A stretch of DNA of 64,000 nt from Lentinus brumalis (lineage: Eukaryota > Basidiomycota > Agaricomycetes > Polyporales > Polyporaceae): the NCBI GenBank assembly GCA_001792895.1, contig MARA01000002.1, positions 868,001 through 932,000 of the forward strand, in the 5' to 3' direction. This document shows, piece after piece, positions 11,634 through 24,272 of the stretch. The translations under genes were made by a program, and so were the position numbers. Position 1 is the stretch's first letter. Each line of letters opens with the position of its first letter. The notes beneath the pieces are model-generated. The model saw nothing but the letters and a program-made list of their open reading frames with translations. It did no database searches and had not been told where the DNA came from.

Positions 11634-13652
11634 TCACAGCGGCTGCAGCGCGTTATGCAACGAATAGCTGGTGTCCGAAACGTGTGCGTACAGGTTTGTC
11701 GCAGGCCGCGCCTGGTCCTGCTCATCGTCGCTGTGCTCCGGGCCAAGCATCAGCTGCGCCAGCTCAGGCTCCGGCTCGGCGGGATCGACGATGAGCTCCC
11801 TGAGCATGTCGGTCACGTCCGGACGCATGGCCGCAGTCTCCTGGAGCCACCGGCGACTGACCATCCAGCGCGCCACGCCCTTCGGAGGAAGGAAGAATCC
11901 GTCCTTGGGCAGCCCTCCCCGGCGCTCTCGACGTCCAAGCCCGCGCTTCGGCTTCAGGCTCTTGTCAAAGCGATCTTGCTCATCGAGCACGGCGTAGAAG
12001 CGGCGCAGACGGGAACTGCGCCACTGCAGCCCGCGCGTACGGAAGACCTGGACGGTCTCCCCGCTGCCCTCCGCCGCATACTCTCCGTCGGACTCTTCGG
12101 ACGACATGCACTCCTGCTGGAGCGCACCGTCGAAGATGGGCTGCGCGAACGCGTCGACCTTCTTCCGCGCCTCAGTGCGGTTTCCGAGCTTCTGTCAGCG
12201 AAAGGAGATAAGAAATCACGTCAGTCACGCCAGCTGGAGCGAGACTGGATGGGCCATGGCAGGGTCCAGGGAGATGCTTACGGCTTTCTTCCGGTTCTGG
12301 CGACGCGACCTGAGGGCCTTGTGATCCTCGCGCCGCTTCAGCCTCGTCGCGGCCGTGCCGTCCCGCTGCGCCTTGAACTTCTGCCGAAGGGTCGTGAAGA
12401 CCTGCTCGAAGGCACCGTCCAGGGCCTTCTTCGAGAACTCCTTGTCAGGAACGTACTTGTACTTGTGCCGCTTCGACTTGAGGTCCGCCAGGATGCGCTT
12501 CTTCATGGACGCATTCGTGGTTGACTGCTTGGCGGTCTTGCTCCAAACGAAGCGCACCGGATCCCCTGCGGCGATGGGCTCGCCTTCAAACGCGCTCTCC
12601 GGCAGGTCTTCGCCGGGCTTGAGCTTCATCATCTTTCGTATGTGGATGCGAACGGCGTGCTGTGAACGAGGTCAGCAGAAGTCATAGCGCACATAGCTCG
12701 CACGGGACTTGCGTGGATGGTCAAACAACGGTTGTCGTGCCCGTTCTTCCGTCTGAGCGAACAATCGGTCGGCGGAGTATCAGAGTCGGCTTCCGTGTCG
12801 GTATCGTAGTCGCTCTCGTCCTCCAACACGAGCCGTGTTCGCTTGAGGGGGTTGGACTGGGGAGCGGGCGTATGAGCGGGAGACGGGGAAGGCCCCATCG
12901 ACTGGGGAGTCGGTGGGCCGAGGGTGCTCGGGAGAATGGGTGGCGACGCACTCTGAAGGGCTTCAGAGTACGCTATTGGGGCAAGGAGAGGGCGCGAAGA
13001 GGATCCTTGGACAAACATGGGCTGCTGCAAATCAGGATGGTAGGGCACGGGCGAAATGGGGGACATGGGTGTCTGTGGGGACGGTTCGGGCTCCATGGCA
13101 GGAGAAGCTGGCTCTATGCGCGCACTGGTGGGGATGGTCTGCACGTACTCTCGCTGGTGTAGGTCCGCCGGAGGAGCCATGTTCGGATGCAGGCTGATGT
13201 ATGTCTTGAGCATAGACAGCTCCTGCCGCATGCCGAGAATCTGTCTCTCCATCTCCGCCTGCTTCTCAATCGCCTTAGCCTCCTGCTCCCTCTCCCAAGC
13301 AACGCGACGTTCGCGTTCTGCGATGGCTACTTCCCTGGCAGTGACCATGACTCGGTACAGCTCTTGCACCACCGGGGCGGCATTGCGAGGAGGTCGAGGT
13401 GCTTGAACCGCTGGAGCCTGTGGTACCCTAGAGCACGTTGGATTCCCGTCATGACATGAGAAACAAGCAGGCGTACTGTGGGGGTGGGGCTATGGCTAGC
13501 TCAAGTTCACTCCGGTGTGGTTGTGGCAGAGCGGACGAAATCACCGGGGTTGCAGTCGGGACACCAGCGTTCGTCGGAACAGCATGTTTACGTCGAGGTC
13601 GCTGAGCAACGATGGCGGGATTGAGGGCATTCGAGAGCTCGCTGGAGGACAT
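11634..13652 (-). CDS. Uncharacterised protein of an expanded Agaricomycete family
   Basis: Multi-exon gene starting at the ATG at 13652 (MSSSELSNALNPAIVAQ). Exon 2, joined through gtacgc...ctctag, has a charged heptad-like stretch (ERERRVAWEREQEAKAIEKQ) and a long Pro/Ser-rich low-complexity region, then an acidic patch (DESDYDTDTEADSD). A gtgcga...ttcacag intron leads to HAVRIHIRKMMKLKPGEDLP and a basic RLKRREDHKALRSRRQNRKK. The last exon reads MSSEESDGEY and LQWRSSRLRRFYAVLDEQD, and ends NALQPL. The MSSEE...WRSSRL pattern resembles hypothetical proteins seen in many copies in polypore genomes. No catalytic motif was found. A DNA- or RNA-associated role is possible from the basic region but unproven. 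Confidence 0.72.
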
Positions 13653-13956
13653 GGCATTTGGACCGACGAGTAATGGTCAGAGTGACGGAGCGCCCGCCAG
13701 ATTGAAACCGACTACACGATAGTAAGTAGTGAAGTAAGTAAGAACGTAATTAAGAGTAAGTATTTGCTTTGATGGGATCTGTTGAATGTATTAGATGCTG
13801 TTGTTACTGGCTTTGTTATCGTTGTGCACGTGGTCCGTGTACCGACGCGTCAGCGACGCGCATGCTTAGCTGCAGAACAGGCTCTCCTCCTCCCGCCACC
13901 CTCTGCTGCTCTCTACCTACCTCATTCACCTTATAACACCTGATTCTTCCTGCAAG
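13653..13956. other. Divergent promoter region of the 11.6-13.7 kb gene and RPN11
   Basis: A 304-bp gap between two divergent start codons. It contains AT-rich runs and repeated GTAAGTA-like words around 13720-13765, but no open frame. Confidence 0.5.
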
Positions 13957-15193
13957 ATGGAGTCTGACATGGATGCTTTGATGGCGCAGGCTGGGGGTGG
14001 TCGCGGCGCCGAAGTCACAATCCCGGACAAGTGCGTTCTTCCGCTCCGGAGGCTGGTACTTGGACTGACAGTATGTTAGCGGCGAGGTCATTCACATATC
14101 GTCGCTCGCCCTTTTGAAGGTGTGTTTGCTTTTGAATACCTGCACGCACTATCCTAAGACCTTCGTTTGGCAGATGTTGAAGCACGGCCGTGCTGGTGTA
14201 CCGATGGAAGTCATGGGTCTTATGCTCGGAGAGTTCGTGGACGAGTACACCGTCCAAGTGATCGACGTCTTCGCCATGCCACAATCCGGAACAACAGTCT
14301 CCGTCGAGTCCGTCGACCACGTATTCCAGGCGAAGATGGTGGACATGCTGAAGCAGACAGGAAGGTGCGCTGCTAAAGTCTCGCGTCTCATGCACGCTCG
14401 GCACTCACACACCGCAAGGTCGGAGATGGTCGTCGGCTGGTACCACTCACATCCCGGTTTCGGATGCTGGCTATCCAGCGTGGACATCAACACACAACAG
14501 GTATAGCTCCAGCTCTGCTCCCGCTCCGAGGGTCGCACCCCAGAACTCACGCCTCCGCACTCGCACAGTCTTTCGAGCAGCTAGACCGCCGGTCTGTTGC
14601 CGTCGTCGTCGACCCGATCCAGTCCGTGAAGGGCAAGGTCGTGATTGACGCGTTCCGGCTCATCAACCCCGCCATGGTCCTCCAAGGACTGGAGCCGCGG
14701 CAGACAACGTCCAACATCGGGCACATCAACAAGCCCTCCATCCAGGCACTTATCCACGGGCTCAACCGCCACTATTACTCCATCGCGGTCAACTACCGCA
14801 AGACCGAGCTCGAGCAGGCGATGCTCATGAACCTCCACAAACGCAACTGGACAGAGGGGCTCACGCTCCGCGACTTTAACAACCACAAGGAGGCGAACGA
14901 GAAGGCGATCAAGGTACGCACTCGCACACTAACTTCGCTCGTGCGACCCGTGCTCACCGCTATAATTACCGTGCCTGCCGCCCGCGCTCCGCCGCCCGTA
15001 ACAGTCGATGCTCTCGCTCTCCGAAGCATACAACAAGTCCGTGCAGGAGGAGTCCACGCTGTCCGCAGACCAGCTCAAGACACGGCACGTCGGAAAGCAG
15101 GATCCCAAACGGCATCTCGAGGAGCAGGTCGAGCGCGCAATAGGGGATCAGGTGGTGCAGAACCTCGGCACGATGCTTCTCGCAGAACTGTAG
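13957..15193 (+). CDS. RPN11: Rpn11, 26S proteasome lid deubiquitinase
   Basis: Zinc metalloprotease of the 19S lid that removes ubiquitin chains from substrates during proteasomal degradation. It starts [17 protein letters not shown] at 13957. The MPN+ domain follows ([29 protein letters not shown]), with the full JAMM signature [14 protein letters not shown] at about 14450-14490 supplying the two His and one Asp zinc ligands. Downstream come [20 protein letters not shown], the conserved [20 protein letters not shown] and the C-terminal [14 protein letters not shown]. Five short introns have regular borders. The length is about that of the family and the frame is intact throughout. It is divergent from the preceding gene. 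Confidence 0.97.
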
Positions 15194-15658
15194 CTTTGTA
15201 TCGTTATCCCGGACTTCGCCTTTTAGCTCGTCGGCCGTAGGAACCTGACCCTGCGATTGTATTGCCCCCATCACATCCGGAAAGGACGAGCCCTGCGGGG
15301 AGGCGCGCTGCTGACAGGGCTCCCCTGTGTGTATCCTTGCGTGCGATAAGAACGTTCGGGCGGGCCTGGTGACCTAGGCATGTCCAATCCGCCGGGGCAA
15401 GTCAGTGACCAGAAGCTCAGATGCGATCATAGGACGGCAATAACAATCCTCGATGACATCGCTGTGCTGGAGAACCCGGTTGCCCGCACGCCATATATGC
15501 GGCGATTTACAGTTCTGATCGTGCTGAAGGCGATCTCACACTCTGCCAGAGAACATTCAGCTGAACACTCCGCGGTCTTGTGGGGGCTGGGCGGGAATAG
15601 ATTGAGAGTAGTGTAAAGAGCTAAGTCGACAGCAGCAGAGTAGCGAAGACGGGCGTCG
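15194..15658. other. Convergent 3' spacer of RPN11 and mitochondrial S18
   Basis: 465 bp between two 3' ends. Only a short open frame with no recognisable content is present. Confidence 0.5.
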
Positions 15659-16133
15659 TCACGGCATGCCCTTGTCGGTCATGAAGAGCGGCCGCCTGCT
15701 GAGCGCGGGGATGATGCCCATCATCTTGGCCCTGCGGATGGCCTTGCCCATCCTGCGCTGGTTCTTCCACGTGAGCTTCGTCTCGCTGCGGCCCCGGATC
15801 TTGCCCATATTCGTGACGAAGCGGGAGAGGAGCGACGTGTTGCGGCACTCCTTGAGCGGGTCGAGGTTCATCTGGTAAAAGACGTCCAGCTCCTTCGAGG
15901 TGGCGGCGTCGGGGCCGAGCAGTTGCCGCTTCGTCCATGAGCGGTCCTTGTTGTACTCCGCGCGAGAGAAGCTCTTTGGACGCGTGAACTGAGTGCATGG
16001 GAGGCGGGTCAGTATCTGTGCAACAGGGACGCTGTCACAACGAGGATTGTGGAAGCGAGAGTCCCTCGGGCTGCCAGACTCCATCATTGCTTGCATTCCA
16101 CTTCCACCAGTTTGGCCGCTGGGCTGGGGATGC
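15659..16133 (-). CDS. RSM18: Mitochondrial small ribosomal subunit protein bS18m (5' exon unresolved)
   Basis: The C-terminal part carries the S18 signature: FVTNMGKIRGRSETKL, then NQRRMGKAIRRAKMMGIIP, ending TDKGMP at 15659. S18 binds 16S-like rRNA in the small subunit platform. Upstream, the frame continues as FTRPKSFSRAEYNKDRSWTK and SGSPRDSRFHNPR without an obligatory intron, back to an acceptor-like ggcgtag at 16134. No ATG is in frame there, so a first exon encoding a mitochondrial presequence must lie further upstream (16140-16450); I could not place it. An intron ending at cactcag before position 15988 is an alternative. Confidence 0.8.
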
Positions 16134-17285
16134 CTACGCCAGGCATGTACTCTACAACAAGGCACTCCTGCTCCCTGTCTTGCCCAAGCCACAAGCAGGT
16201 CATGCAACGTCCGATAATCCCTCTGCGTTTGTCTTGGGATATACCGGCGCACTCGTGCACACCCACCACTCCATACTTTTTTGTATGTTTACCACGTATG
16301 ATCACCACCTGAGAGGTACGTGTACACCGGCATACCCCCAAAACAACACCTGCAGGGATCACAGGAGGCTGCACGACGAAAAGAGCACCTCTCCAGCCAG
16401 TGAGATCCATGAGGACGCAGAGATGCGCCTTCAGCGGTGGGGCGATGGAACGCCGTCATAGGACCAGCTGTCCACCACCTCTTTCTGCTCGATATTCACG
16501 AATTGATTGAGAAAACATTGTGAACGTTGACACGAGAACGTGCCAAACGTAATCAATGTTCACGATCTGTTCTCAAGCAATTCGCAGATGTACTGCTTTC
16601 ACAACGATAGAACTTTTACTCTGTAAAGGTATGCGGCAGAGTCAGAAAACATTATACATTTGGCTCGATGCCGACCCTGGATGAGCACGCCGCCCAGACG
16701 GACCTGCCGCCTCAGCCGAATATTCTTCCAGAGTTCTGAGCGATTCTATCATTGTGAAAGCAGCTACAAAGCAATAGTGGGGGTCAGAGCTGAACCATTC
16801 TGTGGACAATTCTGGTTTGTCGTTGTTCGCAGAATCGCCTTCGAATTCAGTCGGGTATCCAGCGCTTGAGGCGCTTCTGCCAGAATCGCGGATACGCGAC
16901 AAGCAACTCCGGAGGAGTTTTTGAAGCCCAGAATCGCGATTATGCTTTTCGCTATGCTCTGACATGCCCCTGGAACTGGCAAGGCGCCGACGGTCAGGGT
17001 GCAAAGCACGCTGTCGTCTTGGACGCAAGCCGGAGAATATGGGGTGACCGACGGTCTCTGTGATGTGCTCGTTTTCCTGAAATAGCAGTACACCAGAGCA
17101 GGCCGCGACCTCTGGGCATACTACATGCAAGGTCGGAATGGATATGTCCAGGGCACTATCGCAGCCAGTGGCTTCAACGACAGTGTCTATGGGGGTCGCG
17201 GGAATATGGAAGTCCGGCAGGCAGGTGGGCAAACTTCCGCATCCACTATTCTCGTCGATACTCCTGACGGATTTGGGGCACGTAC
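16134..17285. other. 1.15-kb region probably holding unresolved exons of two genes
   Basis: This should contain the first exon of the S18 gene and, if it continues, the 3' exons of the small mitochondrial-type gene at 17286-17623. The long minus-strand open frame at 16642-17391 has no recognisable content and its composition is not convincing. Confidence 0.35.
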
Positions 17286-17623
17286 CTGGCCGGGTTGGAA
17301 TCCCTTCAGGATGGGGTAGTCTTTGCTGCCGACAACGGGGGCTAGACTGCTGTGAGGCTGAGCAAAGCGATAGGTGAAGCAGGAGACGCACCAGAGTCGA
17401 TAATGTTGTCGTCGAACGCGATCTCGCCCGCCCTTCCTGCGCGGATGATTTCTTGCTCCTCCGCGATGTCGAGGACTGTATCAGAGAGCTCGGACATGGT
17501 CTGGGGCCCGTCGGTGGAAGCTCTGGGTGCTGAGCTGGACGCCGCGCGGGTCGCTACCGCGCCGGGTAGCCTGAACGTTTGGCGACGCGCCGCCGCGCGG
17601 AATGAAGCAGCCACGGAGAGCAT
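17286..17623 (-). CDS. Small mitochondrial-type protein, 3' end unresolved
   Basis: It starts at the ATG at 17623 with a typical mitochondrial presequence, rich in Arg, Ala and Ser and without acids (MLSVAASFRAAARRQTFRLP). Then come MSELSDTVLDIAEEQEII and AGEIAFDDNIIDSG. After a short intron the coding-like LAPVVGSKDYPILKGFQPGQ ends at a gtacgt donor (17285). The phase of that intron is not clean: it needs a weak gtctcc or GC donor, or a one-base sequence error. The downstream exons were not found and the family is not recognised. Confidence 0.5.
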
Positions 17624-18393
17624 GTGAGTGGGTCCTGATAGTGAAGAGTAGTGAGTGAACTGGTCTAAGACGGGGCCTCGGGGAGAACAGAGCTTTACTT
17701 ACCAGAGGCGGGAGTGAGAGAGCTGCGCGAGACCCTTGTGACTGGGTGCGTGGGATGTAGAGGGTGTGCGAGACAGGGAAGGGGGCGTGCAGGTGACGCT
17801 GCAGGGTCTCGACGCCGATACACACCAACGCAAGGAATCCAGGAACTGAGGAAGCTTCGCGAGTGCAGCCACCAGCCAGTCCAGCGGGACGGACCCCGGA
17901 ACCGCCCGTGCCGGGACCCGGGACAGTGCACGATCCCTCGACCGCTCCGGCTCAACTCCGGCTGGAGACTTCCGAAGCACTCGATTATCTTTGTCGTTTG
18001 TCGTCCACGGAGAAAACTGGTCTGTTGGGCGCGTCGGATGGCGGCGGGCAGCGTGCGGTCGGCGATGGCATATTTGTGCAACAATGAGCGGGGAGGGATT
18101 GGAGCAGCGGTCAATTGGGGCAAAAAGGGTGTGAGAAAAGGCAGCGCGCCTCGGGCTGGAGTTGCGGGCGGGAGATGTGTGCTCATTGAGACCAACTCTG
18201 AATCTCTGTCACTCTCCTCCTCGTCTCCAAGTCACCACCGCCCATCTCGCTATCGCTCACTCATGAGAATCCTCGACTGAACCACTCTCTCCAACTTCCC
18301 GCTCTCCCCGTCTCCGCCCACGTCTCCGCCGACCCCCATCCCGACCATCCTGCTCACGGCCGCCCCTCCCTCCCGCCCACACACGGCACCTAC
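17624..18393. other. Divergent promoter and RIM15 5' leader
   Basis: 770 bp between the divergent start codons at 17623 and 18394. The pyrimidine-rich run just before 18394 resembles a fungal leader. No gene was recognised. Confidence 0.5.
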
Positions 18394-21300
18394 ATGTCCG
18401 ACTCGAGCTTGCCTCGAAGACAGCCGCCAAGTCCGCTCGTGTTCTCCCCCGAGACCGTCCTCAATCCCATCCAACACCAGGCCAGCACAAGCAGCACTAC
18501 CAACCATGGGTCCGGCACCAACACCGTATCCATGCCCTTCGTCAGGCGGCACGTTACACGTCGCCTCAAGGCCGCAAAGGCAGAGTGCGACAAGGAGCTC
18601 CAGCGCGTCACCAATTCCATAACAGCCTTCTTCGAAGAACGCCTCCGCGAGGGCGACCACGAGCAGGAGGCCGAGCGCGAGCAACGGGAGCAGGACCGAG
18701 AACGCGATCGCGAGTCCCAGGCCGGCGATGTCGAGCCTCTCCGCGAGGCCTTCGTCCTCCAGCCACAGGAACTGCGATCTGCGTTGCAGTTCGATGAGCT
18801 CAGCTCAGATGGAGGGTACGACGCAGAGCCGGAGGGACTTGGGCACAGTCGTCAACGTGCGTCTCTTGACGAGGGAAGTCCAAGGCAACCTACGCTGACG
18901 CACCGGACCTCGTCTCCCGGACTACTCTCAGCTTCCGTTTCCTCTACGAGCCCGGCCTCATTACGACGACACCCTACCCTGCCCAAGGAGCGCCCCCTTA
19001 ACGTTGCCACTTCCGACACTGGGACCTCAAGTCCAGCATCATTGACGACGCCGCCACCAGAGACAGTCAGTCCGCGGAAGCAGGGCGAATCATCTCGCTC
19101 CGGACAGTGGGCCGGCCAAAGCTTAGCTTCGCGCCGACTGTCCCGCACTATTCACATCCCCTCACGACCGCCGCGTTCAGGCCACACCTCCCGGTCCACG
19201 TCCCGTTCCCGCTCGCCTCTCCCGACAGCACGATCTACCTATGTCGATACCAACAACGCAGCCCGCCGGTCATCCCGCATCCTTGTTGACGACCCCGTTG
19301 ACCCGATCATGACGACACTTTACGAGATCATCGCAGTTGCGACGGACGTCCTCGACATGTCTATCAACCAGCTCACCGCGAACCCGAAGGTCTGTGAGAC
19401 GCTCGTACAACGCGTCCAGAACATCGGTAAGGCATGGGACGAGCACCCGGACTGGCACGGGCGCAACTGGTATGTGCAGGTGCTCCTCGCGATCGCGAGT
19501 CTGAGCCGTGTCGTCGAATGGTGGGAGGCCGAGAAGCAGTTCTGGAACTTCGACGACAACGACGACGAGCAGGAGGAGCCGCTCACGTTTGTCATGAAGC
19601 CTGCGGAGGAGGAGATCCCCGCAACGGCTCCCTCACCCGCCGCCCGTCCGGATGAGGCTAATGCGCTCAGACTGTCTCCAGAGGACGAGTCACGGCTGCG
19701 CATGGCGCGCACGACTAGCCAGAACCGGCGATCGAGGGATGAGACCACCAAGGAGATCGCGCCGTCTGTGGCACACAGGGAGTCGGACCACTCGAAAGCT
19801 TCCTCCAGTAAGTTCGACGGTAACAACGAGTCGGCACGGGTGCTTGCGACGGAACGCCTGCGGCTGCAGGCGGAGACCGCCCAGAGTCAGAACATTGTCA
19901 TCGAGTTGAGTCTGGACGGCGACCATTTCATCTGGATCAACTACGCGTGGCGTGGTGTCACTGGGTGCGTGTTGATTGCCACACTTGTTTCATGCCGTTA
20001 CTCACAGGTCCTGTGTACAGCACGGACCCTGAGGACTACTTTGGCACAAGAGTATCTAAGTTGCTCGCACCGTCAGACTGGCATGTCTTCAGAGACGCTA
20101 CCCGGCGCCTGCAGGAGAATGACTCTCATACCATTGAGGTGAAGTTCAAGCTTAGGATACCCGGCGATGACCCCTCCGCGCCGTCCAACCTCTATCAGCA
20201 GATGGAAGGCAGCGGCATGCTCGTGCTCGACCGAGAGGAGGGACGGCCTACGCACTCAATGTGGGTGATCAGGCCCGTCGGTCAGCCCGAACTCCTCCAA
20301 CCACCTCCATCCATCCTTCTGGAGAGTGGTGAGATTGGTGACGAACCCGCATCTGCAGAGCCTCAACAGGTCGGTTTTGGTGACCGCAGCGCGCATGAGC
20401 CCGTTACTCCCTTCCCCTTCGCGCGGCCCATCAACACCACTCCGATCCTCTGTCGCATCTGCGAATGCAACGTCCCGCAGTGGTACTTCGAGAAGCACAA
20501 CGAGACTTGTAGCGAAGTGCACCGGTTGGAAGCCGAGATCGGCGAGTGCAACGAGTCGATCGCGGAGCTTCGCAGTACGATCCGCGAGTTGCAGGTTGCG
20601 ATGGACCGCAGTTCCCCCATGGCGATACCCGAGTACCGTGGAATGCCCATATTCACGCCGTCGTCATCACCCGGCTCGTCTTCTCCGTTGCAGCTTCTTC
20701 GTGCTCCACTGAAGATGAAGCGCATGAGCGTCAAGAAGATGCAGCGCCAGGTTCTTGAGCAGCTTGAGGACATTCTGCAGGTTGCCTTCGAGGTTTCAGT
20801 TCCTTCCCTCCTGGAGGACGAGTCTGCGGAGCCGATTGAGCGGCAACGACTCTTGTCACCGACGTCGGAGCGCAAGATGACCCAAGTTCGGAATTGGAAC
20901 AAGCCGAGTATTGAGGACGCTGCGCTCTCTCAGCTCATCGAGGACGTTGAGAGGCTCATGAACCAGAAGATCAGCAACGTCATCCGCTTGCAGAACACGA
21001 TCAAGTACTCGGAGAAGATCCGGCAGGAGTGGGAGGCGAAAGTCGAGCAGACGCTGTCGCAGATGGATGACGAGGAGGAGGAGGGGAGCGGAAGCGACGG
21101 GGACGACGGTATGCAGGAGGGTGAAGGTGAGGAGCAGGAAGGAGACGACCACTCCAGCACGACCTCGGAGTACGCGTTCAGCGGTCAACAGTCGTCTGCG
21201 GACCCGACGCCCGTGGCGTCGGCGTCCCCTATACCGTTCCCCGTCAACTCTGGACGAGAGCCTTCTGCCCCGACGATGAGCCCGTCGTCAAGTCTTCCCT

Positions 21301-24272
21301 CTGTTTCTGCTGTCCCCGTCCCGATGTACTGGCAAGCATATACCAACGCTCACCAGACACGATGTTCCACTCCATCTTCGATTTCTTCTCCTCTCGCTCT
21401 CGCTGCACCTATTATTGCCTCGCATCCTGATGACCAGCCTCCCCCTATGGATTTGAACGAGCCCTCTGCCTCTGCCTTGACCATCCGAGCACGACGTTCA
21501 CCTCAGAACCTCGAGCCCAAGCTGCTGATCACCCCTCCCCTGTCTCCCATGGTCTCTCCCCAGGATGGTACCTCCCGAAGATCACACCGCAGACATTCGA
21601 CCGCGCAACCTATCATCAGCCCCACGTCGTCTGTTTGTGGTAATACCCCCTCTCTCCCCGCCTACCTTCCGTCGCGCCGCTGTCACGAACGACCCCGACG
21701 TCGATCAAGGACTTCGAGATCATCAAGCCTATCTCCAAGGGCGCATTCGGCTCCGTCTTCTTGGCGAAGAAGAAGATTACCGGGGACTACTTTGCGATCA
21801 AGGTCCTGAAGAAGGCAGACATGATCGCGAAGAACCAGATCACGAACGTCAAGGCGGAGCGGATGATCCTCATGAAGCAGGCAGAGTCGCCGTTCGTGGC
21901 GAAGCTGTACTTCACGTTCCAGAGCAAGGAGAACTTGTACCTTGTCATGGAGTACCTCAACGGTGGCGACTGTGCGGCCCTCATCAAGTCTCTGGGTTCA
22001 TTACCTGAGGAGTGGACGAGGAATTACATCGCGGAGGTCACGTTGGGTCTGGAGTACCTCCACCAGCGGGGATCGTGCATCGGTAAGTATAGTAGTATGT
22101 GGGACATTGCCAGGCGTGCTAACGAGCGTGTCTGCAGTGATCTCAAGCCGGACAACTTGCTCATCGATCAGCATGGTCATCTCAAGCTGACTGACTTCGG
22201 TCTCAGCAGGATTGGTTTGCTGGGTCGTCAGACTCGTGCTCCCGGGCTCATGTCTGAACGCGGTGTCCGCGGTCACAGAAGAGGCAGTCCCAGTTCAAGA
22301 CCGCCCTCGATTGACTCCGCATACATTGCATCCTCTCCGATGTTCGCAGTCGATCTACAGCCCGGTGGAGGTTCGTACTTCAACCACAGGACGCCGTCGC
22401 TTCCTCGACCCGGTTCGTCACCTTATCTCCCCCTTACAGATGAGCCGAGCGACGCGAGCGGGTCGGAGTCTCTGTATTCGGGCTTCTTGTCGTTCCGCCG
22501 GAATGGCAACACCAGACAGCAGTCCTCTGATTCTCCTCTGCAGTCGTTTGCGACCGAACTCGCGAACGACTTGCGTTCGCACCCCACTCCGGGAGGCACG
22601 CCGCCCGGGGAGCAGAAGGTCGTTGGCACACCGGACTACCTTGCGCCCGAAACCATCCTCGGTCTGCGGGGCGATGACGCTGCAGTTGATTGGGTAAGTG
22701 GTCGCGGGTACAGTGTGTGGTGCAGTGATTAGAGCTAAGATACCATCACAGTGGGCGCTGGGTGTCATCACCTACGAGTTCCTCTACGGGATCCCGCCAT
22801 TCCATGACGAGACTCCGGAAAAGGTCTTCGAGAACATCCTCAATGGTCAAATTGAGTGGCACGATGATTACGTGGAGGTTTCAGAGCAGGCTAAGGACTT
22901 CATGCAGCGCCTGATGACGCTCGACCCTACCAAGCGTCTGGGAGCCAACGGCGCCGAGGAGGTCAAGGCACATTCCTTCTTCGCAGGCATCGACTGGGAC
23001 AAGGTCACGACGACCGAGGCTGCGTTCATCCCGCAGGTCACCGATCCCGAGTCGACGGACTACTTCGACCCCCGCGGGGCGGTCCTCCAGCTGTTCCATG
23101 ACAGCGACGCACCTGCGCTCCCGCAGCAGTCTTTGGACAGCCCGAACGCTGGCGCGAGCCCCGACATCACGCCGGCCACTGCTCCAGTGGCGCTGTCGCG
23201 TGAGGCCACGGCGTCGCCGTCAGATGACGACTTTGGCTCCTTCAGTTTCAAGAACCTGCCGGTCCTGAAACAAGCGAACGAGGACATGATTCGCAAGATG
23301 AAGACGGACCAGCTCGCGCCACTGACACACTCCCTGACTGAGCCCCCGAATTTCCACTCGAGGCGCAAGAGTATATCAAACCGAGTGGGGATCAAGAAGC
23401 CAGCGAGCATCGTCACGCCGGTCGACACGTCGAAGGGTCCCTTGCCGACGAACCCCCCATCACCTGCTACGTCCACGTCCTCGATCTCGTCCTCTGTCTC
23501 ACGCGGACCTCCAACGCCCGGCAGCGGAGGCAGCCACGCGCGGAAACCGTCCGAGTATGGCGCGGTGGAGCGGTTCAAGCTCAACCACCACCACCTGGAA
23601 GGCGATATCTCCCGGCGCAACTCGATGCCCAGTCGGCTACGGACAGCCTCGGTCTCTACGACAGAAGGTTCTGTTTCAGATTCGTGGTCCGGGGCAGTGC
23701 CCGTTACGCCTGGCCAGTTCGAGCTCAACACCCCTCCGTCGTCGGTTGCGTCTATTGACCTGAAGAGGGCGCCAGATCCGAACGATCGTGCCGTGACGTG
23801 TCTTCTGGCGGAGGACAACCCGATCACTGCGAAGATCATCGAGACGCTGCTCATTCGTCTTGGGTGCCGATGTGTCGTCGTTGCAGACGGCTCCGAGGCC
23901 ATCAGCGTGGCCATGGGTGATATCAGTGCGTCAAAATCACTATTCTCGCATGCTTGATACGGATTACTGACTCTCATTCGCACTTTGACAGAGTTTGACG
24001 TCATACTCATGGATCTGCATATGCCTATCCTTGACGGTGAAGGCGCCGCGCGGTACATAAAAAGTACCAACAACAAGAATGCGACGACACCTATAATCGC
24101 TGTCAGTGCGTACAGCGGAGGAGTCGAGCAGGTAGGCGAGGATCTCTTCGCGGCGTACATCGCGAAGCCCGTCCAGAAGGCCGATCTGGTCTCCGTCATG
24201 CGTCAATTAGGTTTCAAGACGTCCACGGCACAGGGACGTGGACTGGGTACAAAGTTGACTTCCGCTCGGTGA
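18394..24272 (+). CDS. RIM15: Rim15-type (Greatwall-family) AGC kinase with receiver domain
   Basis: Rim15 integrates nutrient signals (TORC1/Sch9, PKA) for quiescence entry and inhibits PP2A through endosulfines. Domains in order: a disordered N-terminus; a conserved region with [19 protein letters not shown]; a PAS-like segment ([10 protein letters not shown] after an intron at about 19971-20026); a C2HC finger [20 protein letters not shown]; and the kinase ([28 protein letters not shown]). A roughly 140-residue insert separates DFG from [10 protein letters not shown], as in Greatwall kinases. The C-terminal receiver has LLAEDNP, phospho-acceptor Asp in [13 protein letters not shown], and AKPVQK. 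The printed sequence has two one-base frame breaks at C/G runs (21646-21672 and 22068-22071). The second lies inside the HRD motif and would be lethal if real. Confidence 0.93.

Noticed and set aside
11655..12524. A 289-codon open frame on the plus strand
   Set aside because: It lies antisense to the minus-strand exons of the 11.6-13.7 kb gene and is a GC-rich shadow with no recognisable content.
16642..17391. A 249-codon minus-strand open frame as a separate gene
   Set aside because: Its composition is random-like and it overlaps a better-supported exon in another frame.
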